NCBI RefSeq assembly: GCF_040546275.1
Contig: NZ_JBEPNO010000008.1
Span: 168,361 to 232,360, forward strand
Reading direction: 5' to 3'
Source of the DNA: Nakamurella sp040546275
GTDB taxonomy: Bacteria > Actinomycetota > Actinomycetes > Mycobacteriales > Nakamurellaceae
DNA length: 64,000 nucleotides
Every line of letters begins with the position of its first letter. Positions within the stretch are counted from its first letter, which is position 1. Shown piece after piece: positions 8,221 through 16,118 of this stretch. Below the pieces are notes generated by a model. That model made no database searches. It was given only the letters and a program-made list of their open reading frames with translations, and was not told the origin of the DNA. Made by a program: the position numbers and the translations under genes.

Positions 8221-9000
8221 TCAGCCCTCCTCGGTCGCGCCGAGGCGCCAGTAGCCCGAGATCGACAGTCGCTCCTTCGGGACACCGCGCTCGACGCGGA
8301 GGACCCGCCGCAACTCCTTGACGAATCCGGCCTCCCCGTGGACGAAGGCATCGACATCGTCGGCCCCGAAATCGACCGCGGCTACCGCATCGACCAGGGC
8401 CGCACCCACCGGTCGATCCCCGGCATGAACCCAGTCGACGACGACGCCGGCCGGTGTGTCCAGCGGGAACTCCGACGAAGAGTCATGCACCTCGATCAGC
8501 ACGCGGCCGACGGCACTGGCCGGCAGGGCGTCGAGCGCAGCGGCGATGGCCGGGAGGGCACTCTCGTCGCCGACGTAGAGGTGGAAGCCCGCGTCCTGCG
8601 CCGGCGCGTAGGCGCCACCAGGACCGGCGAGCAGGAGTTCGTCCCCGGCCTGTGCAGAAGCGGCCCACGGTCCGGCCACTCCCGCATCGCCGTGCACGAC
8701 GAAGTCGATCGTCAGCTCTCCCGCTTCGGCGTCCCATGACCGGACGGTGTACGTGCGGACGACAGGCCAGTGCTCGGGCGGCATCTGAGCCCTGATGGCA
8801 GCGAGGTCCAGCGGCCGCGGGTAGTCGACGCCGGGCGTCAGGAAGGTGAGTTTGACGTAGGCGTCGGTCGAGCTCGAAGCCTGGAAACGGGCGAGATCGG
8901 GACCGCCCAGCACCACGCGCGTCAGGGTAGGGCTCAGCTGTCGGGTGCCTATGACCAAGGCGGCGATCGGGGCCGGTCGCGTACGTGCGGGTGCCGTCAT
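8221..9000 (-). CDS. Siderophore-interacting protein (ferric-siderophore reductase)
   Basis: FAD/NAD(P)H-dependent reductase thought to release iron from ferric siderophores in the cytoplasm. The 259-residue product has the SIP pattern: VVRTYTVRSWD (FAD-binding RxYxxR), IDFVVHGDAGVAGPWAASAQAGDEL, GPGGAY, the nucleotide-domain LYVGDESALPAIAA, and a C-terminal FVHGEAGFVKELRRVL...SISGYWRLG. The start ATG 9000 has GAGGAG upstream. An IdeR/DtxR-like box lies 31 bases further upstream, so iron repression is likely. No siderophore biosynthesis genes are adjacent. Confidence 0.94.
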   Translation of the reverse strand: MTAPARTRPAPIAALVIGTRQLSPTLTRVVLGGPDLARFQASSSTDAYVKLTFLTPGVDYPRPLDLAAIRAQMPPEHWPVVRTYTVRSWDAEAGELTIDFVVHGDAGVAGPWAASAQAGDELLLAGPGGAYAPAQDAGFHLYVGDESALPAIAAALDALPASAVGRVLIEVHDSSSEFPLDTPAGVVVDWVHAGDRPVGAALVDAVAAVDFGADDVDAFVHGEAGFVKELRRVLRVERGVPKERLSISGYWRLGATEEG

Positions 9001-9030
9001 GGGAGTACTCCTCGGATGCAGAACAATAAG

Positions 9031-9049
9031 TTAGGGGCACCTTACCAAA
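9031..9049 (-). promoter_or_regulatory. IdeR/DtxR-like iron box
   Basis: On the minus strand TTTGGTAAGGTGCCCCTAA matches the IdeR/DtxR 19-mer (TTAGGTTAGGCTAACCTAA) at 13 of 19 positions, with both outer half-sites recognisable. It is 31 bases upstream of the siderophore-interacting protein start. The location fits iron-dependent repression; binding is inferred. Confidence 0.6.
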
Positions 9050-9103
9050 TGCCGACCCGACGATTCGGCCGCCAAGCTGGCCGCCAACCCGGCCGGACCC
9101 GGC

Positions 9104-9208
9104 GGTCAGCAACCCAGCGGTCAGCTTCCCGGTGGTCAGCTTCCTGGTGGTCAGCAACCCAGCGGTCAGCTTCCCGGTGGTCAGCAACCCAGCGGTCAGC
9201 TGAGTGCA
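9104..9208. repeat. 15-bp tandem repeat, seven units
   Basis: Seven head-to-tail units of GGTCAGCwwCCyrGy start at 9104, 9119, 9134, 9149, 9164, 9179 and 9194, alternating between an AACCCAG and a TTCCCGG/TTCCTGG interior; an isolated GGTCAGC recurs at 9213. It lies just beyond the 3' end of the esterase gene and upstream of the siderophore gene. The period is a multiple of three but no credible gene uses it. Confidence 0.85.
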
Positions 9209-9214
9209 GCGCGG

Positions 9215-9979
9215 TCAGCTCAGCGGCAACCAGGCGAGGACGTCCTGGATCCTGGCGTCCCAGTAGTTCCAGTTGTGCTCACCCGGCCCGAAGTCGCTCT
9301 TCACCGGAATCCCGGCCCCGGCGGCGATGTCGACGAACTGCCGGTTGGACCTGATCAGCCGGTCCTGCGTGCCGCAGCAGACGAAGAGGTCCGGCACCGT
9401 CGACGGGTCGACCTTGGTCAGCAGGTCGAGAAGGTCGTTGTCGGTGCCGATCACCGGTTCGTCACCGAAGATGTGTTTCATCACGGCGGGCTTGTCGTGC
9501 CAGCGCTGTGGGTCGGTGATGTCCAGCGATCCCGACAGACTGGCCGCCGCTGCGAAACGTTCCGGATGCCGCAGCGCCCACTTCGCCGCTCCGTACCCAC
9601 CCATCGACAGCCCGGCGACGAAGGTGTCCTCGCGGCGGTCGGACAGCCGGAAGAACCGGTTGGCGATCTCCGGCAGTTCCTCGGACAGAAACGTCCAGTA
9701 CCGGCTGCCGTGGACCTCATCGGTGTAGAAGCTGCGGTGGACCTGCGGCATCACCACGGCGAGACCCAGCGGCGCTACATAGCGCTCGATGGAGGTGCGG
9801 CGGAGCCAGGTGGTGTCGTCGTCGCTGAGACCGTGCAGCAGGTACAGGGTCTGATGGCCATCGGCCCGGGCGGTTCCCGCCATGCCGATCTGGCTGCTGG
9901 TCTGCTGCGGGAGGATGACGGTCATCGAGGTGCTCAGACCGAGCACCTCGGAGAAGAAGTCACAGCGCAGGTGTGCCAT
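9215..9979 (-). CDS. Alpha/beta-hydrolase esterase (EstA/tributyrin-esterase type)
   Basis: A 254-residue serine esterase related to the esterase D / antigen-85 fold. Motifs: LYLLHGLSDDDTTWLRRT (oxyanion region), VVMPQVHRSFYTD, the nucleophile elbow GLSMGGYGA, a CGTQDRLI segment bearing the acid, and GEHNWNYWDARI with the catalytic His near the C-terminus. No signal peptide is seen, so it is probably cytoplasmic. Acyl substrate unknown; tributyrin-like carboxyl esters are typical. It stands alone between the repeat array and the nitrilase cluster. Confidence 0.9.
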   Translation of the reverse strand: MAHLRCDFFSEVLGLSTSMTVILPQQTSSQIGMAGTARADGHQTLYLLHGLSDDDTTWLRRTSIERYVAPLGLAVVMPQVHRSFYTDEVHGSRYWTFLSEELPEIANRFFRLSDRREDTFVAGLSMGGYGAAKWALRHPERFAAAASLSGSLDITDPQRWHDKPAVMKHIFGDEPVIGTDNDLLDLLTKVDPSTVPDLFVCCGTQDRLIRSNRQFVDIAAGAGIPVKSDFGPGEHNWNYWDARIQDVLAWLPLS

Positions 9980-10081
9980 GGTCGGCTCCGCTTCGTTGAT
10001 CGGCCGGACAGCAACGACGTTCGACGCACTCTACGAGATGGTTCCCGATCACCTGCCCCGCCACACCGCTCGCGCGAGCCA

Positions 10082-11206
10082 TCACCCCCGCGTGGAATAG
10101 AAGTCCAGATGCGCCGCCGCCGCCGCGGACCACGTGTGACGGGCGGCCAGCGCCCGGCCTTGCGCCGTCAGGGGATGGTCGGTGTCCGTGAGGGCCTCGG
10201 CGATGCGTTCGGCCATCGCGTTCGGATCGCCGGCGAAGGCCGCCGCACCGTCGAAGACCTCCCGCAGGACGGAAAGGTCCCGTACGACAAGGGGGACGCC
10301 GGCGGCGAGGGCCTCCATCGCGGCCAATCCGAATCCCTCCTTGGTCGAGACGAACCCGAACACCGCCGCGGCGGCCACGAGGGCCGGCAGTTCGTCGTCG
10401 TCGACGGTTCCGAGCAACGTGGGTTCGACCCCCAGCTCTGTGCACCGACGGTCGAAAGCCGTGCGGTAGTCGCGATAGTCGAACAGGGTCTCACCGCCGG
10501 CGATCACCAGTTGCAGGTCCGGAAAGCGTCCGCGGACGACGGCGAACGCCTCGAGCAGATCGATCGTCCCCTTCCGGGGTTCGATCCCGCCGACCGCCAG
10601 CAGGTACCGGCCGTGCCTGGCCCGGGACGACGCCCGCGCGGCGACGGCAGTCGCATCGGCGGATGCGGCGAAGCCGAACCGCGCACTGTCCACACCGTTC
10701 GGGATGACGGTCGGGTGCAGACCCCAGCCGGCGGTGAGCTCGCCGGCGACCGACGCCGAGACGCAGACGTGGGCATAGGGATCGACGATGGCGCGCTCGT
10801 GGCAGGCGGCCAGCGCCGGCGTGGTGAAGTTGTCGAGGTGATGCACGGTCCGGATGCACCGGCCGACGGCGTTGGCGCTGATGCAGTCCTGGGCGTGCAC
10901 GATGTCGTAGTCATCGGGCCGGAAGGCCGCACCCAGGACGCGAATCGACCGCAGGATTCGCTCCCCGACGTCCTCGCCGTCCAGCGGCGGGAACGGTACG
11001 ATCTCCAGCCGCACCGAGTCGTGCACGCGTCGGAAGAAGCCGCCGTCGCCGTCGCGTCCGAGCGTCCAGACGGTGACGTCAGCGCCCGCCGCGCTCAGCG
11101 CCTCGGCCAGAGCGAGGGTGTGCACCACCCCGCCCCGAGGCTTCGTGGAGTAGGTGAGCAGGGCGACGCGCAACGGGCTCGGCGCCGCCGGGGGTGGGGC
11201 GGTCAA
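10082..11206 (-). CDS. MSMEG_0565-family glycosyltransferase (GT4 type)
   Basis: A 374-residue GT-B glycosyltransferase. LLTYSTKPRGGVVHTLALAEAL begins the N-terminal Rossmann domain, VHAQDCISAN follows, VIPNGVDSARFGF marks the start of the donor domain, and VSTKEGFGLAAMEALAAGVPLVV is the GT4 EX7E-type nucleotide-sugar motif. It matches the glycosyltransferase found specifically in Nit1C-type nitrilase clusters. Its start overlaps the stop of the nitrilase-like gene by four bases (ATGA), making it the last gene of the operon. Acceptor and product are unknown, but its conservation suggests the pathway makes or modifies a glycosylated metabolite. Confidence 0.9.
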   Translation of the reverse strand: MTAPPPAAPSPLRVALLTYSTKPRGGVVHTLALAEALSAAGADVTVWTLGRDGDGGFFRRVHDSVRLEIVPFPPLDGEDVGERILRSIRVLGAAFRPDDYDIVHAQDCISANAVGRCIRTVHHLDNFTTPALAACHERAIVDPYAHVCVSASVAGELTAGWGLHPTVIPNGVDSARFGFAASADATAVAARASSRARHGRYLLAVGGIEPRKGTIDLLEAFAVVRGRFPDLQLVIAGGETLFDYRDYRTAFDRRCTELGVEPTLLGTVDDDELPALVAAAAVFGFVSTKEGFGLAAMEALAAGVPLVVRDLSVLREVFDGAAAFAGDPNAMAERIAEALTDTDHPLTAQGRALAARHTWSAAAAAHLDFYSTRG

Positions 11207-12066
11207 CGCCGCAGCTCGGCGTTCAGTCCGGGGTAGGCATCCAGGCGGCGTTCCTGCAGGTGACGGAGGACGCGGCGCGCCCGGCCGATCTCGCCCTCGA
11301 CGTCGATCTCGGCGATGGCCAGCCCGCCCTTCGCCGCCGTTCGCGCCAGGATGTCGCCGCCCGGCCCGACCACCTTCGCCTGGCCCAGGAAGCGGAGGTC
11401 ACCCATGATCCCGGTCTGGTTGGACGACACCAGCACCACCTGGTTCTCCGCGGCCCGCGCGCAGTCGTACAGATCGAACAGCCGGGACTGCCGGTCCTGT
11501 GGGAGCCGCGCGGCGCGGTCGGTGACGCTGGCCGGCCACGCGGACAGACAGGCGAGCACGTGCGCCCCGTCGAGGGCGAGCGATCTCGCCGCCTCCGGGA
11601 AGGTCTTGTCGTAGTCGATCATCAGGCCCATCCGTCCGACGGGGGTGTCGAACGCGCTGAAGGTGTCGCCGGCCGCGTAGGCCAGGGATTCACCGGCCGG
11701 CTGGTGCACCTTGCGGTGCCGCCCGAGGATGCCGTCACCCGACAGGCAGATCGCCGCGTTGTACCGGTGGTCGCCGTCCTGCTCGGTGTATCCGACGCAG
11801 ACCACCATCTCTCCTGCGAGAGTGGCGATCTCGCGCAGTTCGGGGGCGTCGACGGTCAGCGCCGGCGGCAGTGAGGCCACATCGGGATGACGGAGATCGC
11901 CGAGGTAGCCGCCAAGCGCTGCGTCCGGGAGGACCAGGAGGTCGACACCGGACCGCCGGGCGTCGTCGATGATCCCGGAGATCTTGACGACCGACCGCTC
12001 GAGATCGCGGCCGAAGTGCCCGGCGACCGCGGCGAGCCGTTTGACTGCACTGCTGGCGTCGGGCAT
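11203..12066 (-). CDS. Nitrilase-superfamily protein lacking the catalytic triad
   Basis: A 287-residue carbon-nitrogen hydrolase homologue closely resembling the intact nitrilase at 13760-14662. The nitrilase Glu-Lys-Cys triad is broken: VLPDAALGG has Asp48 for Glu, HRKVHQP keeps Lys119, and LMIDYDKTF has Asp151 (codon GAC) where the intact paralogue has Cys (TGC). The rest of the fold is preserved (DTPVGRMG, ACLSAWPA, NQVVLVSSNQTG), so it is under selection but unlikely to be a standard nitrilase. It could be a partner or regulator of the active paralogue. It starts 4 bases after the flavoprotein stop and overlaps the glycosyltransferase gene. Confidence 0.88.
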   Translation of the reverse strand: MPDASSAVKRLAAVAGHFGRDLERSVVKISGIIDDARRSGVDLLVLPDAALGGYLGDLRHPDVASLPPALTVDAPELREIATLAGEMVVCVGYTEQDGDHRYNAAICLSGDGILGRHRKVHQPAGESLAYAAGDTFSAFDTPVGRMGLMIDYDKTFPEAARSLALDGAHVLACLSAWPASVTDRAARLPQDRQSRLFDLYDCARAAENQVVLVSSNQTGIMGDLRFLGQAKVVGPGGDILARTAAKGGLAIAEIDVEGEIGRARRVLRHLQERRLDAYPGLNAELRR

Positions 12067-12070
12067 GGCG

Positions 12071-13456
12071 TCAGAGTAGGGCGTGCTCTCTGGTGCGGCC
12101 CTTGGACACTCTGTCCCGTGTGCCCGCGCCCTCCGGCGCGGTTGCCGGGTGACCGACGATCTGCTCGGCCAGATAACCTGCATCCCTTGCGATACCGGCG
12201 AACCGACCGGACCCCCAGGTGTGCAACCACGGCAGTCCGAGGAAGTAGAGCCCGTCGACCCCGGTGACCCCCCGGACGTGACGGGGGTGGCCTTGGCCGT
12301 CGAAGACGCCGATCTGCACCCATCGGTAGTCGGCGCGGTAGCCGATGCTCCAGATGACGGAGTTGATGCCCGCGGCGGCCAGATCGAGCTCCGTCCGTTC
12401 GGTTTCCGGTGCCCACACCGGGGTGTAGCGCTCCTCGACCGGCGCGTTGAGGTGGTGCTGCGCGATGTGCCGGTCGATGGCGTCCTTGATGCCCTCGGCA
12501 ACCCGGTCGGCGGCATCGAGGCATCCACCCAGGGAGGGCGCGAAACTCAGCTGCTCATTGCGGATGTCGAGCAGCCGGCCGTAGAGTTCCATGCCCTGCA
12601 ACGAGAATGCGCGGAGGTCGATGTCGCGACCACCGTCCCGCCCGGTGACGTAGTGGTTGGTCTTGTCCCTGGTAGCCAGTCCTTCGGGGTGTTCCTCGAC
12701 TGGCCGGTCGTAGTGACCCATGTCGGCGAGCCAGGCCACGCAGTCGCGGCCACGGTAGAAGCGGGCCACCCGCGGGGCGCTGCCGACAGCGAGGGTGACC
12801 TTCCGTCCCTCCAGGTGGAGGTCCTCGGCGATCTGAGCTCCGGACTGACCGGATCCGACCACCAGCACCCCGCCGTCGGGGAGGTCACCCGAGTTGCGGT
12901 ACTGGGAGGAGTGGATCTGCCGGAGACGGTCGGGTAGTCGTTGTGCTGCAGCGGGAATCACCGGGAGATGGTAGCCGCCGGTGGCGATGACGACCTTGTC
13001 GGCCGTCATCTCGACGCGCTCGCCACCGGGATGCAACTGCACCGTCAGCGCGAAGCCGTCGTCGCGCCCGTCCGGACCTGGAAGGTGGCGCAGGGTCAGC
13101 ACTTCCTGTCCCTCCCGCACCGGCGCACCGAAGGAGTCGGCGTAGGTCCGGACGAAGGTGTGGACCAGGTCCCGCGGCATGAATCCGTCGGGATCGTCGC
13201 CCTCGTAGGAATAGCCGGGTAGTTGGCACTGCCAGTTGGGCGTCACCAGGGTGAAGTTGTCCCAACGACCTTCGCGCCATTCGTGGGCGATGCCGGAACG
13301 TTCCAGGACGATGTGGTCGACACCGCTCTGACGCAGGTGCCAGCTGATCGACAGCCCGGCCTGCCCGCCGCCGATGACGACCACGTGATGGTGCTCGGGC
13401 GGTTGGTGTTGCCTGTGGTTCTCCGGTGCGGCTGAGGATGTCGGCGCTTTGCTCAT
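12071..13456 (-). CDS. MSMEG_0569-family flavin-dependent oxidoreductase
   Basis: A 461-residue FAD/NADPH monooxygenase-like protein of the Nit1C cluster. VVVIGGGQAGLSISWHL is the FAD-binding GxGxxG, VIATGGYHLP follows, and VLVVGSGQSGAQIAEDL is the second (NADPH) dinucleotide site. Resembles flavin-containing monooxygenases, so N- or C-oxygenation of a nitrogenous substrate is plausible. ATG 13456 overlaps the preceding stop by one base (TGATG) and has GGAGCAAT upstream; the open frame extends further but without support. The N-terminal ~20 residues are Ser/Pro/His rich. Confidence 0.92.
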   Translation of the reverse strand: MSKAPTSSAAPENHRQHQPPEHHHVVVIGGGQAGLSISWHLRQSGVDHIVLERSGIAHEWREGRWDNFTLVTPNWQCQLPGYSYEGDDPDGFMPRDLVHTFVRTYADSFGAPVREGQEVLTLRHLPGPDGRDDGFALTVQLHPGGERVEMTADKVVIATGGYHLPVIPAAAQRLPDRLRQIHSSQYRNSGDLPDGGVLVVGSGQSGAQIAEDLHLEGRKVTLAVGSAPRVARFYRGRDCVAWLADMGHYDRPVEEHPEGLATRDKTNHYVTGRDGGRDIDLRAFSLQGMELYGRLLDIRNEQLSFAPSLGGCLDAADRVAEGIKDAIDRHIAQHHLNAPVEERYTPVWAPETERTELDLAAAGINSVIWSIGYRADYRWVQIGVFDGQGHPRHVRGVTGVDGLYFLGLPWLHTWGSGRFAGIARDAGYLAEQIVGHPATAPEGAGTRDRVSKGRTREHALL

Positions 13457-13767
13457 CAAATTGCTCCAGAGGAATCGGGTAGTTCCGGCTGCATGGACAG
13501 CACCTCGACCTCGCCGCCCACACTGGCGAAAGGAGCTGCTCGTAGATCGATCTCGCGAAGCTGGGCGGCGGCCATGGCACAGGGCCGGCCGTACTTGGCC
13601 CGCACGCGATCGCTGGCGATGCCAAGGGCGGTGTGCGTGCGGCGGAGGAATTCCGGCAACGGGTACGAGCTGCCGGCCGAAAGGTGGTCGTGCATGACGA
13701 GGGAGGGTGAGTAGCAGTCGGTCTGGCTGCCATCGGGCCACCTCACCCGGAACGTCATCTCAGGCAT
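13456..13767 (-). CDS. MSMEG_0570-family nitrogen-starvation protein
   Basis: A 103-residue protein that begins MPEMTFRVRWPDGS and continues with CYSPSLVMHDHLSAGSSYPLPEFLRRTHTALGIASDRVRAKYG, the signature of the small MSMEG_0570 family seen only in Nit1C-type clusters. Two Cys residues are present, in DCYSP and RPCAMA. Biochemical role unknown. The start at 13767 overlaps the nitrilase end by 8 bases; a second Met (13758) is possible but homologues begin MPEM. Confidence 0.9.
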   Translation of the reverse strand: MPEMTFRVRWPDGSQTDCYSPSLVMHDHLSAGSSYPLPEFLRRTHTALGIASDRVRAKYGRPCAMAAAQLREIDLRAAPFASVGGEVEVLSMQPELPDSSGAI

Positions 13768-14662
13768 GGAGCACGGTCGAGGTGATGTAGGTTTCCGGAC
13801 GACGGTCACGGAGGTGGAACATCGACCGCCGGGCGGTGGACAGCAGGTGGTCGACATCGACCGAGGCGATGGCCAGACCCGCAGTGATACCGGTGTCCGC
13901 CAACACTTCTCCACCGGGATCCACTACCTTGGCGCTGGCCACGAATCGGAGCGAGCCGAAGTTGCCCGACTGGTTGGCCGAGACCCAGACCACCTGGTTC
14001 TCCAGGGCGCGGGCGCGGTCGAACAGGTCGAATCGACGCTTCCACCGGTCCTGGGTGAGGTCCGGTGAGGCCGCGGTCCGCGCGGCCGGCCACGCCGACA
14101 GGCAGGCGATGATCTCGGCGCCGTCCAGGGCGAGTGCCCTGGCTGCCTCCGGGAAGGCCTTGTCGTAGCAGATGAGCATGCCCATCCGGCCGATCGGTGT
14201 GTCGAAGGCGTCGAACGATTCGCCGGCGAGGTAGGAGAGATTCTCGCCGAGCGGCTGATGCACCTTGCGGTGCACTCCGAGAAGGCCGTCGCCGGTGAGC
14301 GCGACGGCGGTGTTGTAGCGCGTCGGGGTCGCCGAGTCGGAGCCGCCGGCAGAAGTGCCGTCTTCGCAGATCCCCAGGCAGATCACCAGTTCCCGGGCGA
14401 TCGAGCGCACCCGGGCCAGCTCCGGGCCGTCCAGCGAGAGTGCCGGGGGGAGGGCGCTGATCCGTTCGGCCCAGACGTCCGGATCTGTCGAATCGCCGCC
14501 GCCCAGGCTCGAGAGATAGCCGCCGAGGGCAGCCTCGGGAAGCACCAGGAGGCCGGCTCCGGCCGCCCGTGCCTCGTCGGCCAGTCGTTCGATGGTCCGA
14601 TAGGCCTGTTCGAGGTCACGGCCGAAGTTCTCGGCGGCCGCGGCAACGGTGATGACGGTCAT
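13760..14662 (-). CDS. Nitrilase, Sll0784 / Nit1C type
   Basis: A 300-residue nitrilase hydrolysing nitriles to the acid and ammonia; the natural substrate is unsettled and cyanide assimilation has been proposed for these clusters. All triad residues are present: Glu43 in VLPEAALGG, Lys133 in HRKVHQP, Cys165 in MLICYDKAF. ATG 14662 overlaps the AIR-synthase-like stop (ATGA) and yields the expected length, so the longer open frame is not used. It is the catalytic counterpart of the degenerate paralogue two genes downstream. Confidence 0.94.
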   Translation of the reverse strand: MTVITVAAAAENFGRDLEQAYRTIERLADEARAAGAGLLVLPEAALGGYLSSLGGGDSTDPDVWAERISALPPALSLDGPELARVRSIARELVICLGICEDGTSAGGSDSATPTRYNTAVALTGDGLLGVHRKVHQPLGENLSYLAGESFDAFDTPIGRMGMLICYDKAFPEAARALALDGAEIIACLSAWPAARTAASPDLTQDRWKRRFDLFDRARALENQVVWVSANQSGNFGSLRFVASAKVVDPGGEVLADTGITAGLAIASVDVDHLLSTARRSMFHLRDRRPETYITSTVLHA

Positions 14663-16113
14663 GCCGTCCCCAATCCGGTGACATCGCCAGTGATGGCGTG
14701 GGTGATCTCGCCGTCGGGCCAACGCAACTGGACACCGGGGGTGCCCGTGAGTTCGCCGCAGCGAGAAGTGGTGGCCGGGCCGGCATCGGCCATCTGATGG
14801 CCGGGGGCGGCCGTCATCACCATGCTGAACCCGGGGAAACAGGTGAACCAGTCGCCGGCCGCGACATCGTCCGGCATCGGAACGCGGTCCACATCGATGA
14901 CGGCGCCGCAGCCGGCCGCCTCGGCGAGCATTCCGGTGGTGCCGACCAGGCCGGCCATGCTGACGTCCTTGGCGCCGGTTGGCCCGGTGCGGGCGACGAG
15001 CGTGGCCATCGAGCGAAGTTCCTGGGCCGAACGGTGGGATGTCGAGTCCCACTGCCGACCGTGGTAGCCGGGACGCCAGCCACCACCGAGATCTGTTGAC
15101 AACCACAGAGAGTCACCGATCGAGCCACCGCCAGCCGGAACCGGGGCGTCGGTCCGGCCGACGGCGGTCACCGACAGCGAGGCCGGCACGCCCAGTTGGG
15201 TGTGGCCGCCCAGCACGGGCACCCCCCAGGCCTGGGAACCGCGGCGGATGCCGTGCAGAATCCTGGTGGCGAACGAGGCGTCACGGGCCCCGATGGCATC
15301 CAGCAGTCCGACGGCGCGGGCGCCCATCGCCGAGAGGTCGTTGATGTTGACCAGGACGGAGCACCATCCGGCCCATTCCGGGTCCCGCTCGACCATCGAC
15401 GGAAGGATGGCGTCGCAGGCGGCGATGACGTCGCTGCCCGGCACCACGGCGCCGTCGTCACCGACGAAACCGTTGCCGCCCAGACCGTTCGCGCCCTGAC
15501 GGAGCGGCGCAAGCAGGTCGGCCAGCGGGCCTTTCGTGGCCTCCGCGAGGCGTTGGATGCGTCCGATCGGCCACCGCATGCTGACGTGCGGCGCACCAGC
15601 CAGCGTGGTGTGGCCGATGGTGGTCCAGCCGATACGGCGGAACAGGTCGTGATGGGCTCCCTGCACGACAGCGTCGAAGCGCAGTACACCCAGGGTCTCG
15701 GCGTGTGCACAGGCCGCCCGGACCAGGGCCCGACCGACACCGCCGTGACGACGGGCCGACGCCGCGACCACCAGACGACTACCCGTCCACCAACCGATAT
15801 CCCGGTGGGGGTCGTCGTTTCCGGCCGCCGGGGACAACCGGACACCGCCGATCACGCGACCGTCGGAATCGGTGGCGACCAGGACGACGGTGCGCGGATC
15901 TTGGTCTCGATCGTCGAGGTCGTGACCGGAGAACAGGCCCTGTTCGGCGACGAAGACGTCCTTGCGGAGGTCGCGGTACTGGGCCAGCGTCACAGCATCC
16001 TCGACCCGGCGGATGAGATAGTCGCGTTGCCGCCGGGTGACCGGCGGTGTCCCGGTCAGCACCGAGACATCAAGCCCGGCCGACAGTTCGAGTGCTTTCA
16101 GGGACTCGGTCAT
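14659..16113 (-). CDS. MSMEG_0567-type GNAT / AIR-synthase-like fusion
   Basis: A 484-residue two-domain protein. The N-terminal ~170 residues are a GNAT-like acetyltransferase (LRKDVFVAEQGLF, VLVATDSDGRVIGGVRL, RRHGGVGRALVRAACAHA). The C-terminal ~310 residues resemble PurM / AIR synthase ATP-binding proteins (GDDGAVVPG, VLVNINDLSAMGARAVGLLDAIG, GGHTQLG, GAKDVSMAGLVGTTGMLAEAAGCG). In other species the domains occur as separate proteins (Sll0787 family for the latter). It implies acyl transfer plus ATP-dependent activation, perhaps of an amide. ATG 16113 lies 5 bases after the radical-SAM stop. Confidence 0.92.
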   Translation of the reverse strand: MTESLKALELSAGLDVSVLTGTPPVTRRQRDYLIRRVEDAVTLAQYRDLRKDVFVAEQGLFSGHDLDDRDQDPRTVVLVATDSDGRVIGGVRLSPAAGNDDPHRDIGWWTGSRLVVAASARRHGGVGRALVRAACAHAETLGVLRFDAVVQGAHHDLFRRIGWTTIGHTTLAGAPHVSMRWPIGRIQRLAEATKGPLADLLAPLRQGANGLGGNGFVGDDGAVVPGSDVIAACDAILPSMVERDPEWAGWCSVLVNINDLSAMGARAVGLLDAIGARDASFATRILHGIRRGSQAWGVPVLGGHTQLGVPASLSVTAVGRTDAPVPAGGGSIGDSLWLSTDLGGGWRPGYHGRQWDSTSHRSAQELRSMATLVARTGPTGAKDVSMAGLVGTTGMLAEAAGCGAVIDVDRVPMPDDVAAGDWFTCFPGFSMVMTAAPGHQMADAGPATTSRCGELTGTPGVQLRWPDGEITHAITGDVTGLGTA

Positions 16114-16118
16114 CGTGG

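Noticed and set aside
9104..9208. 15-bp repeats considered as a CRISPR array
   Set aside because: No unique spacers; simple head-to-tail units, no cas genes.
13760..15106. Long N-terminal extension of the nitrilase frame
   Set aside because: Extension lies inside the AIR-synthase-like gene in another frame; ATG 14662 makes an ATGA overlap and the standard length.
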